Assembly: GCA_964368985.1 (NCBI GenBank)
Contig: CAYJDW010000005.1
Span: 1-64,000, forward strand
DNA length: 64,000 bases
From: G023898405 sp964368985
Lineage (GTDB): Bacteria > Myxococcota > UBA727 > JABDBI01
Direction: 5' to 3'
The notes below the pieces were generated by a model. It did not search any database and was not told the origin of the DNA. It worked only from the letters and a program-made list of their open reading frames with translations. The position numbers and the translations under genes are program-made. Positions 8,248 to 16,778 of this stretch are shown here, in pieces (within the stretch, counting starts at the first letter, position 1; every line of letters begins with the position of its first letter).

Positions 8248-9633
8248 ATGTCAAAAGAAAACAAACTCGCCGCAGGTTCTTTAGGAACTGCAGAATCCAT
8301 CATTATGGGAGTATCGGGGACCGCGCCTGGTTTTAGTGCCGCGGCCACCACTGCGGCCCTCGTGGCTGCAGTGGGCACGCATTCCCCGAGCAGCGCGCTT
8401 TACAGTGCCCTAATCATGTTTGGCGTGACCTTTTCTTTTATGTATTTAAACCGCGTTTCTGCGAATGCAGGCGCTTCTTATGTTTGGATCAGCCAGATCT
8501 TTGGGAAAAATTGGGGTTTCTTTGCTGGGTGGTCTTTATTGGTTGCCACAGCACTTTTTATGGTTTCAGGAACCATTCCTGCCGCCATGTCCACTCTCGT
8601 TTTGATCGATCCAGAACTGATCAATGATACCGTTTTAGTCAGCGTCGTTGCGGCTGGGTGGCTCACCTTTGTCGGTTTTATCCTCTTAAAAGGCATTAAA
8701 CCAACCAGTTATTTACAAGTCATTTTAACCTTGCTTGAAGTTGGCATATTAATAGCCATTATTATTGCAGCTTTCGTCTGTTTTATGAAGCAGCCCGCTC
8801 ATAACATCTCTTGGGAGACTTTCAGCCCCTTTAGCTATTCTTTCGAGCTTTTCGCCAAAGGTGCCCTCATTTCGTTGTTTTTTTACTGGGGCTGGGACGT
8901 AACTCTCAACCTTTCGGAAGAAACCAAGAATTCCCAAAACTCTCCAGGCAAAGCCGCACTTTGGTCAATGATTATCGTGACGCTCATTTTCGTGGCTTTT
9001 CTGATGTGCACCTTGATCGCCCTCACTGATGAAGAGATTAAGCAATCGAGCACCAACGTGCTCCTTAAAATTGCCGATAAAATATTTCCTCAACCGTGGG
9101 GAAGCATTGCTATTTTGTCGGTTGTGCTCAGCTCTTTGGGAACCATTGAAACTTCTATATTGCAATTTACTCGCACACTGTTCGCGAAATCCCGAGACGG
9201 CGTTCTTCACAAACGATGGTCCAAAGTACACACTAAATGGCAAACTCCCTGGAGCGCGACGGTTCTAATTTGGGCCTTGGGAATGCTTTTTTTGGTGGTT
9301 GCATCGCAGGAGGCTTCCGTCGCCGCCATTATCGATATATCCATTAACGTCATTAGCTTTCAAGTAGCTTTTTATTATGGCCTTTGCGGATTGGCCTGCG
9401 CTTGGTTTTATCGCAGTCTTTTCCTCAAAGATATTGCCAAAACAATATTGTTAATCATCTGGCCTCTTTTTAGTTCCTTTACCTTGTTTGGCATTGCTGT
9501 TTACGGTGCCTTATATATTTTTGATTATAAGTCTATTATCCTAGGCATCGGAGGTATCGGCGTGGGCGCGATTCCTCTTTTCCTCAATAAACTGAATCGT
9601 GGACCGAGCCTCAAAGCTGAGGTCCCGGAATAA
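8248..9633 (+). CDS. APC-superfamily amino-acid permease
   Basis: Inner-membrane transporter with about 12 hydrophobic segments. SESIIMGVSGTAPGF-like sequence near the N-terminus (here AESIIMGVSGTAPGFS), NAGASYVWISQIFG, and GWDVTLNLSEETKNS match the amino acid-polyamine-organocation family. Substrate is not evident. The reading frame stays open upstream to 8173, inside the ssrA terminator. I chose the ATG at 8248 (MSKENK) because the family starts there and a G-rich stretch precedes it, but ATGs at 8185 and 8233 are possible. The next gene starts 9 bases after the stop. Confidence 0.9.
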   Translation: MSKENKLAAGSLGTAESIIMGVSGTAPGFSAAATTAALVAAVGTHSPSSALYSALIMFGVTFSFMYLNRVSANAGASYVWISQIFGKNWGFFAGWSLLVATALFMVSGTIPAAMSTLVLIDPELINDTVLVSVVAAGWLTFVGFILLKGIKPTSYLQVILTLLEVGILIAIIIAAFVCFMKQPAHNISWETFSPFSYSFELFAKGALISLFFYWGWDVTLNLSEETKNSQNSPGKAALWSMIIVTLIFVAFLMCTLIALTDEEIKQSSTNVLLKIADKIFPQPWGSIAILSVVLSSLGTIETSILQFTRTLFAKSRDGVLHKRWSKVHTKWQTPWSATVLIWALGMLFLVVASQEASVAAIIDISINVISFQVAFYYGLCGLACAWFYRSLFLKDIAKTILLIIWPLFSSFTLFGIAVYGALYIFDYKSIILGIGGIGVGAIPLFLNKLNRGPSLKAEVPE

Positions 9634-9642
9634 GGACCCTAG

Positions 9643-10182
9643 ATGGCTCTCCCCTCCACCGTCTTTAAGGCGGAATTGCAAATATCCGATATGGATCGGA
9701 ATTATTACCAAACCAACGTTGTCACGCTCGCTCGACATCCATCGGAAACCGACGAACGCATGATGATGCGTGTACTGGCCTTTGCTATGAACGCGTCTGA
9801 AAACTTGAGCTTTGCCAACGGTCTCACTGCCAACGATGAACCTGATTTGTGGCAGAAAGATTTTAGCGGAACCATTTTATTATGGATCATGGTGGGCTTG
9901 CCCGATGAGAAACAAATAAAAAAGGCCTGCAGTCGTTCAGAAGAGGTGATTATATATTGCTATGGCACTGGCGTCGAGGTGTGGTGGTCCGGACTGAATG
10001 CAGCCAAATTTAATAATCTAAGCGTCTTTTGCATTCCGCCAAGTGTCAGTCAAGCTCTCGCTCATAGCGTCGAGCGGAGCATGAAAATTCAATGCACTAT
10101 TCAGGATGGGATGCTTTGGTGGTCGAGCAAAGAGGCTAGCATCGACATTGAATTTAGTGTGTTAAAAAAGACCAGGATTTAG
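9643..10182 (+). CDS. yaeQ: YaeQ family protein
   Basis: A 179-aa product matching the YaeQ family: begins with a TVFKAELQISDMDRNYY strand, then LARHPSETDERMMMRVLAFA, EPDLWQKDFSG, WIMVGLPDEKQIKKAC and VWWSG. YaeQ adopts a PD-(D/E)XK nuclease-like fold; its cellular role is not established (the E. coli gene was once linked to RfaH suppression). It follows the permease by 9 bases and may be co-transcribed. Confidence 0.92.
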   Translation: MALPSTVFKAELQISDMDRNYYQTNVVTLARHPSETDERMMMRVLAFAMNASENLSFANGLTANDEPDLWQKDFSGTILLWIMVGLPDEKQIKKACSRSEEVIIYCYGTGVEVWWSGLNAAKFNNLSVFCIPPSVSQALAHSVERSMKIQCTIQDGMLWWSSKEASIDIEFSVLKKTRI

Positions 10183-10240
10183 ATGCCGCATTCCCTATCC
10201 CAATACTCGACATCATCTGGGCTTTTGATTGACCAAGATA

Positions 10241-10438
10241 TTAATTTTTCACGGCAATGGCAGTGTTGACTTCTCGAATATTGTTCGCCATATCCCCGTG
10301 AAAAAACCAAAGAAATTCGCCATTAAACTCGACAGTTTCAGAACCTTCCGAAATTATTAGAGTATCACCCCCCAGCGAGAAAGTCCCCCACACGTCCCGC
10401 ACTACACAGGGCCTACGCATGAAAAATTTTCTTGACAT
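10241..10438 (-). CDS. Small hypothetical ORF, possible remnant
   Basis: 65 codons with a plausible composition (GTFSLGGDTLIISEGSETVEFNGEFLWFF), but no recognisable family and no ribosome site at the first ATG; a second ATG at residue 7 is an alternative. It occupies most of the 346-bp gap between yaeQ and the broken gene after it. It could be a fragment of a larger lost gene. Confidence 0.3.
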   Translation of the reverse strand: MSRKFFMRRPCVVRDVWGTFSLGGDTLIISEGSETVEFNGEFLWFFHGDMANNIREVNTAIAVKN

Positions 10439-10528
10439 TTGAGATAAGGTACTTAAAAGACATGGAATTTTTTCTCATGATTCCTTTAATCGATTGATCT
10501 GGCTTTTCTTTAACCCTGCTCATAGAGT

Positions 10529-11218
10529 TTATTCGGCGAAGTCTCGGAAAGTACGATCGTTTTTATTGCGACTTTTGATGTTTTTTAAGTATTCAGAAAA
10601 TTGTGGAATAAATGAGTTTTCATAGTTATGAATAATAAAAACTTTGTGAATAAAATCGCTCAAATTATTTAATTTTTTGTCTTGGTCTTTGATTTTTAAG
10701 TAGATTTGTAAATCTGAATACAGAGTTTTAAAAATCTCATTTTTAAAAACTTCGTAGTTATCGAAAAAACCTGTGTCCGTTAATGTTTAAAGAGAATCGT
10801 TCGTGAATACTTTATGCGATTTTACAAAATATCCCGATATTTTGAGTTTTATTTCTTTGACTTCGTCATCTTTGAAGCCGTATGGGGCAAATGCTTGCAA
10901 AAAATCAAGCATCATACTCGTAGGATTGTCTATCGTTGCTTGATTGCCAAGTTGGTCTTTATTTAACTTGGCGAGGCGAAATTGTTTTCTAGATGACGTC
11001 TGTTGTTTGAATAAACTAGCTTTGGAAAGTTGTTCTTGGAACAGTTCGTCGAGCGATGTGTTTGGCGGCATATTTGAAATAACCAATTGTCTGTTTTCGT
11101 CGCTGTTGAAAAAATATAGTATTAAATTAATTTTTTTTGAAAAATCAAAATGACGATTATTAAACCATTGCTGAATAATGTGTTTTCCACCATAGGTCTT
11201 GGTTTTCTTTCTTGTAAT
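10529..11218 (-). pseudogene. Broken gene with in-frame stop codon, 5' truncated
   Basis: One frame stays open for 230 codons on the minus strand except for a single TAA at 10787-10789. The first part includes KTYGGKHIIQQW and SLDELFQEQLSKASLF and ends FTNDSL. After the stop the same frame continues with TLTDTGFFDNYEVFKNEIF and ends RDFAE. The 5' end abuts the next gene and has no ATG for its first 50 or so codons, so the start seems lost. No family was recognised. It is more AT-rich than its neighbours, which suggests acquisition from outside followed by decay. Confidence 0.6.
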
Positions 11219-11232
11219 TCAGGAAATTTATT

Positions 11233-12156
11233 ATGAAGTTAGTACTAGCAACAATATTGATTTTAAGCTTGCCTAAATTGGCCCAGGCTCAAATGGATTT
11301 GTCAAAGCTTAGGATGGACTATTCGGCTCTGCCTGAATTGTCGTCATTCTCAGCTCGAGATGGGCAAGAATTGCCCTATCGCTATTATCCATCGTCATCG
11401 GAAAATTTATTTGTATTGCTTCATGGCTCCGGCTCTCATAGTCGCTATTTATATGCTTTAGCAAAAGAGCTTAGCGCATCGGGAAAAGCTCAAGTCATTA
11501 CTCCTGATTTACGCGGGCATGGGGTGAATCCGCCAAAACGTGGCGATGTGGATTATATCGGTCAACTGGACGACGATTTGCTTGATTTGTTGAAGTTTAC
11601 ACGCCAACGCTACGCGCTCCAAAAAATTTTTGTGGGCGGCCATTCTTCAGGCGGCGGTTTGGCTTTGAGGTTAGCGGGTGGGAAAAATGGTGATATGGTT
11701 GATGGCTATATTTTTATCGCGCCTTATTTGGCCCACGATGCCCCAACGCTAAATCAAAAATCCGGTTGGGCCGACGGTAGGTTGTTGCCGATTATTGCTG
11801 CGACTATTTTAAATAAGCTGGGCCTTCACTGGTTGGACCACGTGGTAACCGTCACCTTTAATATGCCCGAGGAATATCGTGATGGCACTGAAACCCTCGC
11901 CTATACCCATGCACTCACCACGTCTTATGCGCCAGCGGATTATCAGGCTGATTTGAAAAAAATCAGCAAGCCTTCATTGCTCATCATTGGCGCTGACGAT
12001 GAAGCGATGGTTGCCAAAGCCTTTCCTGCGCTTCTCGACGCGGCAGCAAATCTAAAAATTCAATTTCAATCCTTGCCAGGAATTAATCACATGGGAATCG
12101 TGGTCAGAAAAAATGCCATTCATGCTCTTGCTGATTGGATCGATGACCATGATTAA
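11233..12156 (+). CDS. Secreted alpha/beta hydrolase (monoacylglycerol lipase-like)
   Basis: Exported serine hydrolase of 307 aa. Signal peptide 1-19 (LPKLAQA then QMD). Seen: oxyanion-side LLHGSGSHSR, nucleophile elbow GGHSSGGG, acid LLIIGADDEAM and catalytic His in GINHMGI. This order matches lysophospholipase/monoacylglycerol-lipase-like hydrolases. Substrate unknown; the protein would act in the periplasm or outside the cell. Confidence 0.88.
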   Translation: MKLVLATILILSLPKLAQAQMDLSKLRMDYSALPELSSFSARDGQELPYRYYPSSSENLFVLLHGSGSHSRYLYALAKELSASGKAQVITPDLRGHGVNPPKRGDVDYIGQLDDDLLDLLKFTRQRYALQKIFVGGHSSGGGLALRLAGGKNGDMVDGYIFIAPYLAHDAPTLNQKSGWADGRLLPIIAATILNKLGLHWLDHVVTVTFNMPEEYRDGTETLAYTHALTTSYAPADYQADLKKISKPSLLIIGADDEAMVAKAFPALLDAAANLKIQFQSLPGINHMGIVVRKNAIHALADWIDDHD

Positions 12157-12170
12157 TTTGACCTAGGCGA

Positions 12171-12740
12171 TTATGCGGTGCAGCGAAAACAAGTTCGGAT
12201 ATGATCGTCGACCATGCCAATAGCCTGCATATAGGCATAAATAATCGTGGTCCCGACAAAGCTCATGCCTCGCCTTTTCAAATCTTTTGATAATGCATCA
12301 GATTCGCTGCTAGAAGACGGCACATGGCTCATATCTCTAGGACGATTAATTTTCGATTTGCCGTCTACAAATTGCCAAACATAAGAATCAAAAGAACCAA
12401 ACTCTTTTTGGATAGCTAAAAAAACGAGCGCATTCTTGCGAGCAGAGAAGACTTTTAAACGATTGCGTATTATCCCCGAATCAATCAATAAAGCCTCAAG
12501 TTCTTCGTCGGTCATGAGGGAAACTTTTTTAGGATCAAACTGCTTGAAGGATGTCCGATAATATTCGCGACGTTTAAGAATAGTTTCCCAACTCAGCCCC
12601 GCCTGCGCACCCTCGAGGATAAGCATTTCAAAATGCTTGGTGTCATCGTGAACTGGAACTCCCCATTCAAAGTCATGATAGCGTTCGTAGTGTGGTTTAG
12701 CCTCACCAACCCAGGCACAGCGCTGCATTGTCACTCTCAT
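12171..12740 (-). CDS. tag: DNA-3-methyladenine glycosylase I
   Basis: Base-excision repair enzyme that removes 3-methyladenine. The 189-aa product has the HhH-like Tag fold with zinc ligands visible: QRCAW and RYHDFEWG near the N-terminus, DDHIRTCFRC at the C-terminus. EGAQAGLSWETILKRREYYR and RRGMSFVGTTIIYAYMQAIGMV are characteristic. GGGAG lies 6-7 bases before the first ATG; Met5 is an alternative start. It ends 14 bases from the convergent hydrolase gene. Confidence 0.95.
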   Translation of the reverse strand: MRVTMQRCAWVGEAKPHYERYHDFEWGVPVHDDTKHFEMLILEGAQAGLSWETILKRREYYRTSFKQFDPKKVSLMTDEELEALLIDSGIIRNRLKVFSARKNALVFLAIQKEFGSFDSYVWQFVDGKSKINRPRDMSHVPSSSSESDALSKDLKRRGMSFVGTTIIYAYMQAIGMVDDHIRTCFRCTA

Positions 12741-12818
12741 TAAAATCTCCCATAGTCGTAATATTTTTTAATGGCGCAAAAAGGAAAAATTTTGGCAAAA
12801 TCTAAACAGGGCAACAAA

Positions 12819-13234
12819 ATGCGTTGGCTGCAATAATAATAAATTTTGTTGTTCTCATCACCTTAGGGTTTTTTGCCAAAGATAATTTGTTGGCGGAATT
12901 AAAGCCCTTATTGTCACCTGAAACCTCTCATAACAACGCGACTCTTCCGTCAATGGGGAGCATCGAAGTGGCCTTTAGCCCTAAAGGAGGCGCGACGGTA
13001 ACAATCATCAAAGCTTACTGCAGATCGATGGCCTGGGCGATAAAGAATCAAATTAGGTACCACGGCTGTTTTGGACCAAACTCTAAAATTCGCGAACTTA
13101 TAGTAGCGCCAGCCAAAAATGCACCCCTTGTCGACGATATGAAGAGCAATCGCATCTCACGTTTCGAGTTTTGCTCGCCTGATGGCCAGGATTTTCGAGA
13201 TCGACGCTCTAGATTGCCCACTCTGCCATTCTAG
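12819..13234 (+). pseudogene. Remnant of PLD-family nuclease joined to transposase-like debris
   Basis: The N-terminal part has a hydrophobic anchor (INFVVLITLGFFA) and then IEVAFSPKGGATVTIIKA, which matches the start of Nuc-type phospholipase-D-superfamily nucleases. No HKD catalytic motif follows. From about 13022 the DNA instead matches a transposase-like remnant at 18166. The only ATG at the front (12819) is in another frame, so a frameshift near the start is likely. Non-functional by appearance. Confidence 0.5.
13022..13046 (+). repeat. 25-bp repeat, copy 1 (transposase-like fragment)
   Basis: Matches 18166-18190 with one mismatch. In one frame both copies read IDGLGDKE, which in the second copy is part of a longer transposase-like remnant. 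Confidence 0.6.
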
Positions 13235-13550
13235 GCTCCAAACCATCTCTTTTATCACGGAGCCCGAGCCCATAGCGTATTTTACGAGCTCTTAAAATGC
13301 GACGGCACCGCCAACAATTAGCAAGTCTGCGCTGCGGATAGAATATGACTTGCCAGACAGCCAGATTTTTCCTGATTGAGGCTAAATCTTGCCGGCCAAG
13401 ATCTAGGAAGATCTAGCCTGAAAAGGCTTACTTATGCAACTAATCAGCCTACTCAGGAAATTCGACACTAAAATACTCGACTAGCGCTTTTAGATCAGAT
13501 AGTTGGCACAAGAATTTAGTGGATTAAGGGTTTTTGAAGCTGTTAAATAC
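13235..13550. other. 316-bp stretch without a recognisable gene
   Basis: No open frame of note, RNA gene or mobile-element end was seen. It sits between the PLD-like remnant and the first copy of the 42-bp repeat, and is probably decayed sequence. Confidence 0.5.
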
Positions 13551-13592
13551 AATGAGGCAAGTAAAAAAGGACTTTTATGCGACCTAGATCCA
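13551..13592 (+). repeat. 42-bp direct repeat, copy 1
   Basis: Identical to 16014-16055 except for one base. It contains an AAAAAAGG tract and then ATGCGACCTAGATCCA, so both copies look like a ribosome site plus the first codons (MRPRS) of an ORF that diverges at once afterwards. The two copies are in the same orientation and flank about 2.4 kb. Confidence 0.75.
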
Positions 13593-13625
13593 CTGGCCGT
13601 TTGGTGGCCATTAAAGTTTTGAGTT

Positions 13626-13763
13626 ATGAACTTGCTCAACGGACCATTTGAAATTTGCCGCTACGGCTTATTGCTGGCGGTTGCGTCGCTATTTTTTGCC
13701 TTCGGCGTTAAACTTTCGTTGGCTGGAGCTGAAAAGCCTGCGCAGGCTGTGATCAAGAAATAG
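13626..13763 (+). CDS. Small membrane or exported ORF (45 aa)
   Basis: Starts MNLLNGPFEICRYG, then a hydrophobic helix LLLAVASLFFAFGV, and ends AQAVIKK. Codon use resembles the rest of the window. There is no clear ribosome site and no recognised family; it may be the 5' piece of a lost membrane-protein gene. Confidence 0.3.
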   Translation: MNLLNGPFEICRYGLLLAVASLFFAFGVKLSLAGAEKPAQAVIKK

Positions 13764-13874
13764 TTGGACCAACCGATGCGTCATGGCGTTGCACTGCCCA
13801 GCTTTCTCACAATCGTCATTCAGACCGACCACTTTCAGTATAAAATATATATGTTATCTTATGGGTGATGAACC

Positions 13875-15479
13875 ATGATTAGATTAAACTCTGTAAATTA
13901 CGTAAAAATGAACATAAAAATAAGATATTACTTAGTATTTTTTATATCGCTTTTTAGCGGGCTTGGATGCATAGAGACGCAAGAAGTTGGTCCTAGTCAC
14001 CACGATGTTGCCAGCAAAAAAAGCATTGATGAGCATATTGACCAGTTATCTTCACCCCAGGATTTAGACAAGCTTATTAAACAAGCTCTTAAAGAACATG
14101 CAAGTTCTTATAAACCTGAGGCTCAACAGTATTTAAAGAGATTTTTTTTGGCATCAGAAGATATCGCCAAAGGAAAGAATGGCAGCGTTCTCTTAAAAAA
14201 CTATGATTATCCTTTTCACCTCACCATAGAAGCTAAAGCCACCGTGCCTACCGACAATGTGGTCATCATTCTTGATGGAGGATTTTCAGATGTTGCGCTG
14301 ACCTATGCCAAGGATATCGTCGCCTCGTTTGAAATGAGTTCAACGGGAGAACTTATTAAAAAATCCCTCGAGCTTAGTCTGCCTCGCTGGGCTTGGTATC
14401 TTTATGAATTACAAGCTGAAGCTGGAGTTCCTTTGCGAATTATTCGGGAAGCTCGAAAGCTAGGCTTAACGTTTTTTTATCCTTCAAATAATTTAGTAAA
14501 TCATACCGACTATGTTAAACAACTTAAAAGATATAATGAAAAAGGATTGAATAGCACAATTGTATATGATGGACAAAAGGCAATTTCAGAGGACGGTTAT
14601 CATGGCGCCATCCTCGCCTATACCCTCAAAGAATGGGCTCCTTCAGCAAAGTTAATTTTAGTCCGTTATGACATGGCAAATGTGAATCAAGATAATGAAT
14701 TTCGCATGCTCCAATCGTTGAATAAAATTGCCAAGGATTATGGTGCCAGTTTTTTGGTAAGAAGTTCTTTTGGGCAGCATCATTGGCATGGGTTTGATTC
14801 TAAAAGAGAAAGTTTATCCTTTTTACAAGAAAAAATCCTTATCCTAAATGCAGCGCCTGATACTGATGACCTGGCCCGCCGCCATGCCTTCATGCAAAAT
14901 AAGGCTAAAGCTCCTAATTTTATCTTTGCTAATATATTTTCCACTGCATCCAGTGGTCTAAAAATCAATGAAAAGGGTATGACGTTTTCAAGTTTAAAAC
15001 CCTATCTATCCACTGCGCATCCCTCTGATATCGCCAAGTTTAGCTTTTTTGGTAGCAAGCTGACCGAACCCATGCGCCAAATGTCGACGGTATTCCTCAA
15101 TCGTCATATTTGTTTTCATGAATACAATATCGTTTCTCCTGAAGACTGTCCTAGCGCCATGCCATTACCATTTTTTCCTATAGGTTTTACTTTAGACTCT
15201 AAGGTAGCCCATGAAACCGGTTCCGTACTACCCTCCTATTTACGGGGTGACACTTCCTCCGCTGCACCATGGGTTGCGGCCTGGGCCATATTTATTAAGA
15301 AACAACTTCTTCAGGAAAAGAAGACCGCTTCTGCAGAACAGATTAAAAATATTATAGCGGGCTATGGTGATGGTGAGCCTCGTTCATTTCAAGATCCAAT
15401 CAGATGGGGCAAATTTACTATTTTTTACGAAGGCTATGGCAATGGTTTAATTGTGCCTAAAAAATTCTCTGATTATTAG
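13875..15479 (+). CDS. Probable divergent subtilisin-like (S8) serine protease, lipoprotein
   Basis: 534 aa. A hydrophobic N-terminus ends in SGLGC, so Cys32 may be lipidated, although the lipobox is not ideal. The three subtilase blocks appear in order: VVIILDGGFSD (Asp134), GYHGAILAYTLKEWAPSAKL (His243) and GDTSSAAPWVAAW (Ser461), each resembling the Asp, His and GTSMAAP motifs of S8 proteases. Similarity is weak between the blocks. Met12 is an alternative start. An AT-rich promoter-like stretch precedes it. It lies between the two 42-bp repeats, in a region of gene debris. The S8 call is mine from motif order and is not certain. Confidence 0.6.
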   Translation: MIRLNSVNYVKMNIKIRYYLVFFISLFSGLGCIETQEVGPSHHDVASKKSIDEHIDQLSSPQDLDKLIKQALKEHASSYKPEAQQYLKRFFLASEDIAKGKNGSVLLKNYDYPFHLTIEAKATVPTDNVVIILDGGFSDVALTYAKDIVASFEMSSTGELIKKSLELSLPRWAWYLYELQAEAGVPLRIIREARKLGLTFFYPSNNLVNHTDYVKQLKRYNEKGLNSTIVYDGQKAISEDGYHGAILAYTLKEWAPSAKLILVRYDMANVNQDNEFRMLQSLNKIAKDYGASFLVRSSFGQHHWHGFDSKRESLSFLQEKILILNAAPDTDDLARRHAFMQNKAKAPNFIFANIFSTASSGLKINEKGMTFSSLKPYLSTAHPSDIAKFSFFGSKLTEPMRQMSTVFLNRHICFHEYNIVSPEDCPSAMPLPFFPIGFTLDSKVAHETGSVLPSYLRGDTSSAAPWVAAWAIFIKKQLLQEKKTASAEQIKNIIAGYGDGEPRSFQDPIRWGKFTIFYEGYGNGLIVPKKFSDY

Positions 15480-15588
15480 AAATTATAAGGATCCAATGGT
15501 TAATCATCGCGATGGAACATCTTGGTAATTCAGGTGATTAGCTAAAACTATGAAATTCTTATTCCGATAGTAATATTTTCATGAAATG

Positions 15589-15961
15589 ATGCAATCTATG
15601 GAAAGAAAACAATATTTAGCCCAAATCGCTGATGCTTTTTTGATAAACCCCGTAGTGGCTTTACTGGGGCCCCGCCAGTGTGGCAAGACCACTTTGGCTA
15701 GGATGTATCTGCAAAATAAGTCCAACATCCTTTTTTTGGACTGAGCTAGATTTGTTGGTTTATAAAAATGGCAAAAAAATCGGCTTCGAGATCAAATACC
15801 AAGATGCACCCACCATGTCGCGTTCCATGAGATCGGCTTTGGATTTGCTCAAACTTGATGAGCTTCTTGTTATCTACCCCGGAGACAAGATCTACAAGCT
15901 CGATGAAAAAGTTACCGTGCGGCCCCTGCTTGGTTTTTGTCAGGAAAATCAAAACCCTTAG
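15589..15961 (+). pseudogene. AAA-ATPase/DUF4143 gene with internal deletion
   Basis: The first frame (15589-15744) gives 51 aa with NPVVALLGPRQCGKTTLARM, the P-loop of the AAA_14/DUF4143 family. It stops at FLD, and a second frame picks up at about 15740 with TELDLLVYKNGKKIGFEIKY, the C-terminal DUF4143 block, ending at 15961. Most of the middle (roughly 250-300 residues by family length) is missing, with a frame change at the junction. Inactive. Confidence 0.8.
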
Positions 15962-16013
15962 GTATTTTCCTGCAATGAACTTTATAAAATAAAAGCAAAA
16001 AATTTAACCAAAT

Positions 16014-16055
16014 AATGAGGCAAGTAAAAAAGGCCTTTTATGCGACCTAGATCCA
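16014..16055 (+). repeat. 42-bp direct repeat, copy 2
   Basis: Same sequence as 13551-13592 apart from one C/A difference. It again begins a short ORF MRPRS, here ending after 22 codons. Confidence 0.75.
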
Positions 16056-16176
16056 AGCCAGGACTTAGCAAAGAAATTTTTATAGCGGCTTCTTGTTTGA
16101 TTATTTAGCTGATTTTTACGTAGTAAATATTATAATCACCATAGAAACTGAGTTATTAATAAAAAATGGAGTATTT

Positions 16177-16548
16177 ATGAGGATTAAAATAGTTGTTTTG
16201 ATGTCGATATTGTTTTCTATTAATGTTTTAGCTGGCACTGATAATGCCTTAATCTTAGAGGATAATACCCACCAAGTTCTAGGGTTTAACCATTTGAAGA
16301 AATGGGCCAAAGGAGCAGTTGGTTTTATAAAAGATTACAAGGATAAAAATACTTTTTGTAAAGAACAAGTTTTTAATCGTTTTTCCGATAAAAACGATTT
16401 CTCTAATAAGTATACTTTAGAGAGTGCATGTGAAGGCGGTTTGCATCATAATTCAAAAACTCAACAAGTGGATTATATTGTCGATGATCCCAAATGTCAG
16501 GCGGACTTCGAAAACTTTCAAGCTGATGCCCTTCTTTGCTATATTTAA
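16177..16548 (+). CDS. Small secreted protein of unknown function
   Basis: 123 aa. The start ATG is preceded by GGAG (16168-16171). Signal peptide of about 20 residues (MRIKIVVLMSILFSINVLAG), then a charged mature region with four Cys, which could form two disulphides in the periplasm. No family recognised. A hairpin terminator follows at 16591. Confidence 0.6.
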   Translation: MRIKIVVLMSILFSINVLAGTDNALILEDNTHQVLGFNHLKKWAKGAVGFIKDYKDKNTFCKEQVFNRFSDKNDFSNKYTLESACEGGLHHNSKTQQVDYIVDDPKCQADFENFQADALLCYI

Positions 16549-16590
16549 AGTTAGGCTCTGCTGTATATGATCGAGAATATTAATTTTTAA

Positions 16591-16645
16591 TGCCCTTTTG
16601 GGGAAATGGCACTCGCAAATTTCCTGAAGGGCACTCTTTCTTTTA
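16591..16645 (+). terminator. Probable terminator after the small secreted protein gene
   Basis: TGCCCTT...GGAAA pairs with TTTCC...AAGGGCA (ends at 16633) with small internal mismatches, followed by a T-rich tract. It is 43 bases after the stop codon at 16548. Confidence 0.65.
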
Positions 16646-16778
16646 TTTTACACTCTAACTAATGTATTGGCTCATTTTTCATCTAAGGCCTCTCCCATAG
16701 GAATTTCATTTATATATCTTGACAGCAAGCTTTGCTAATCTATTGTGTCAGCTATTATTCTTATTCAGGAAGACTATT

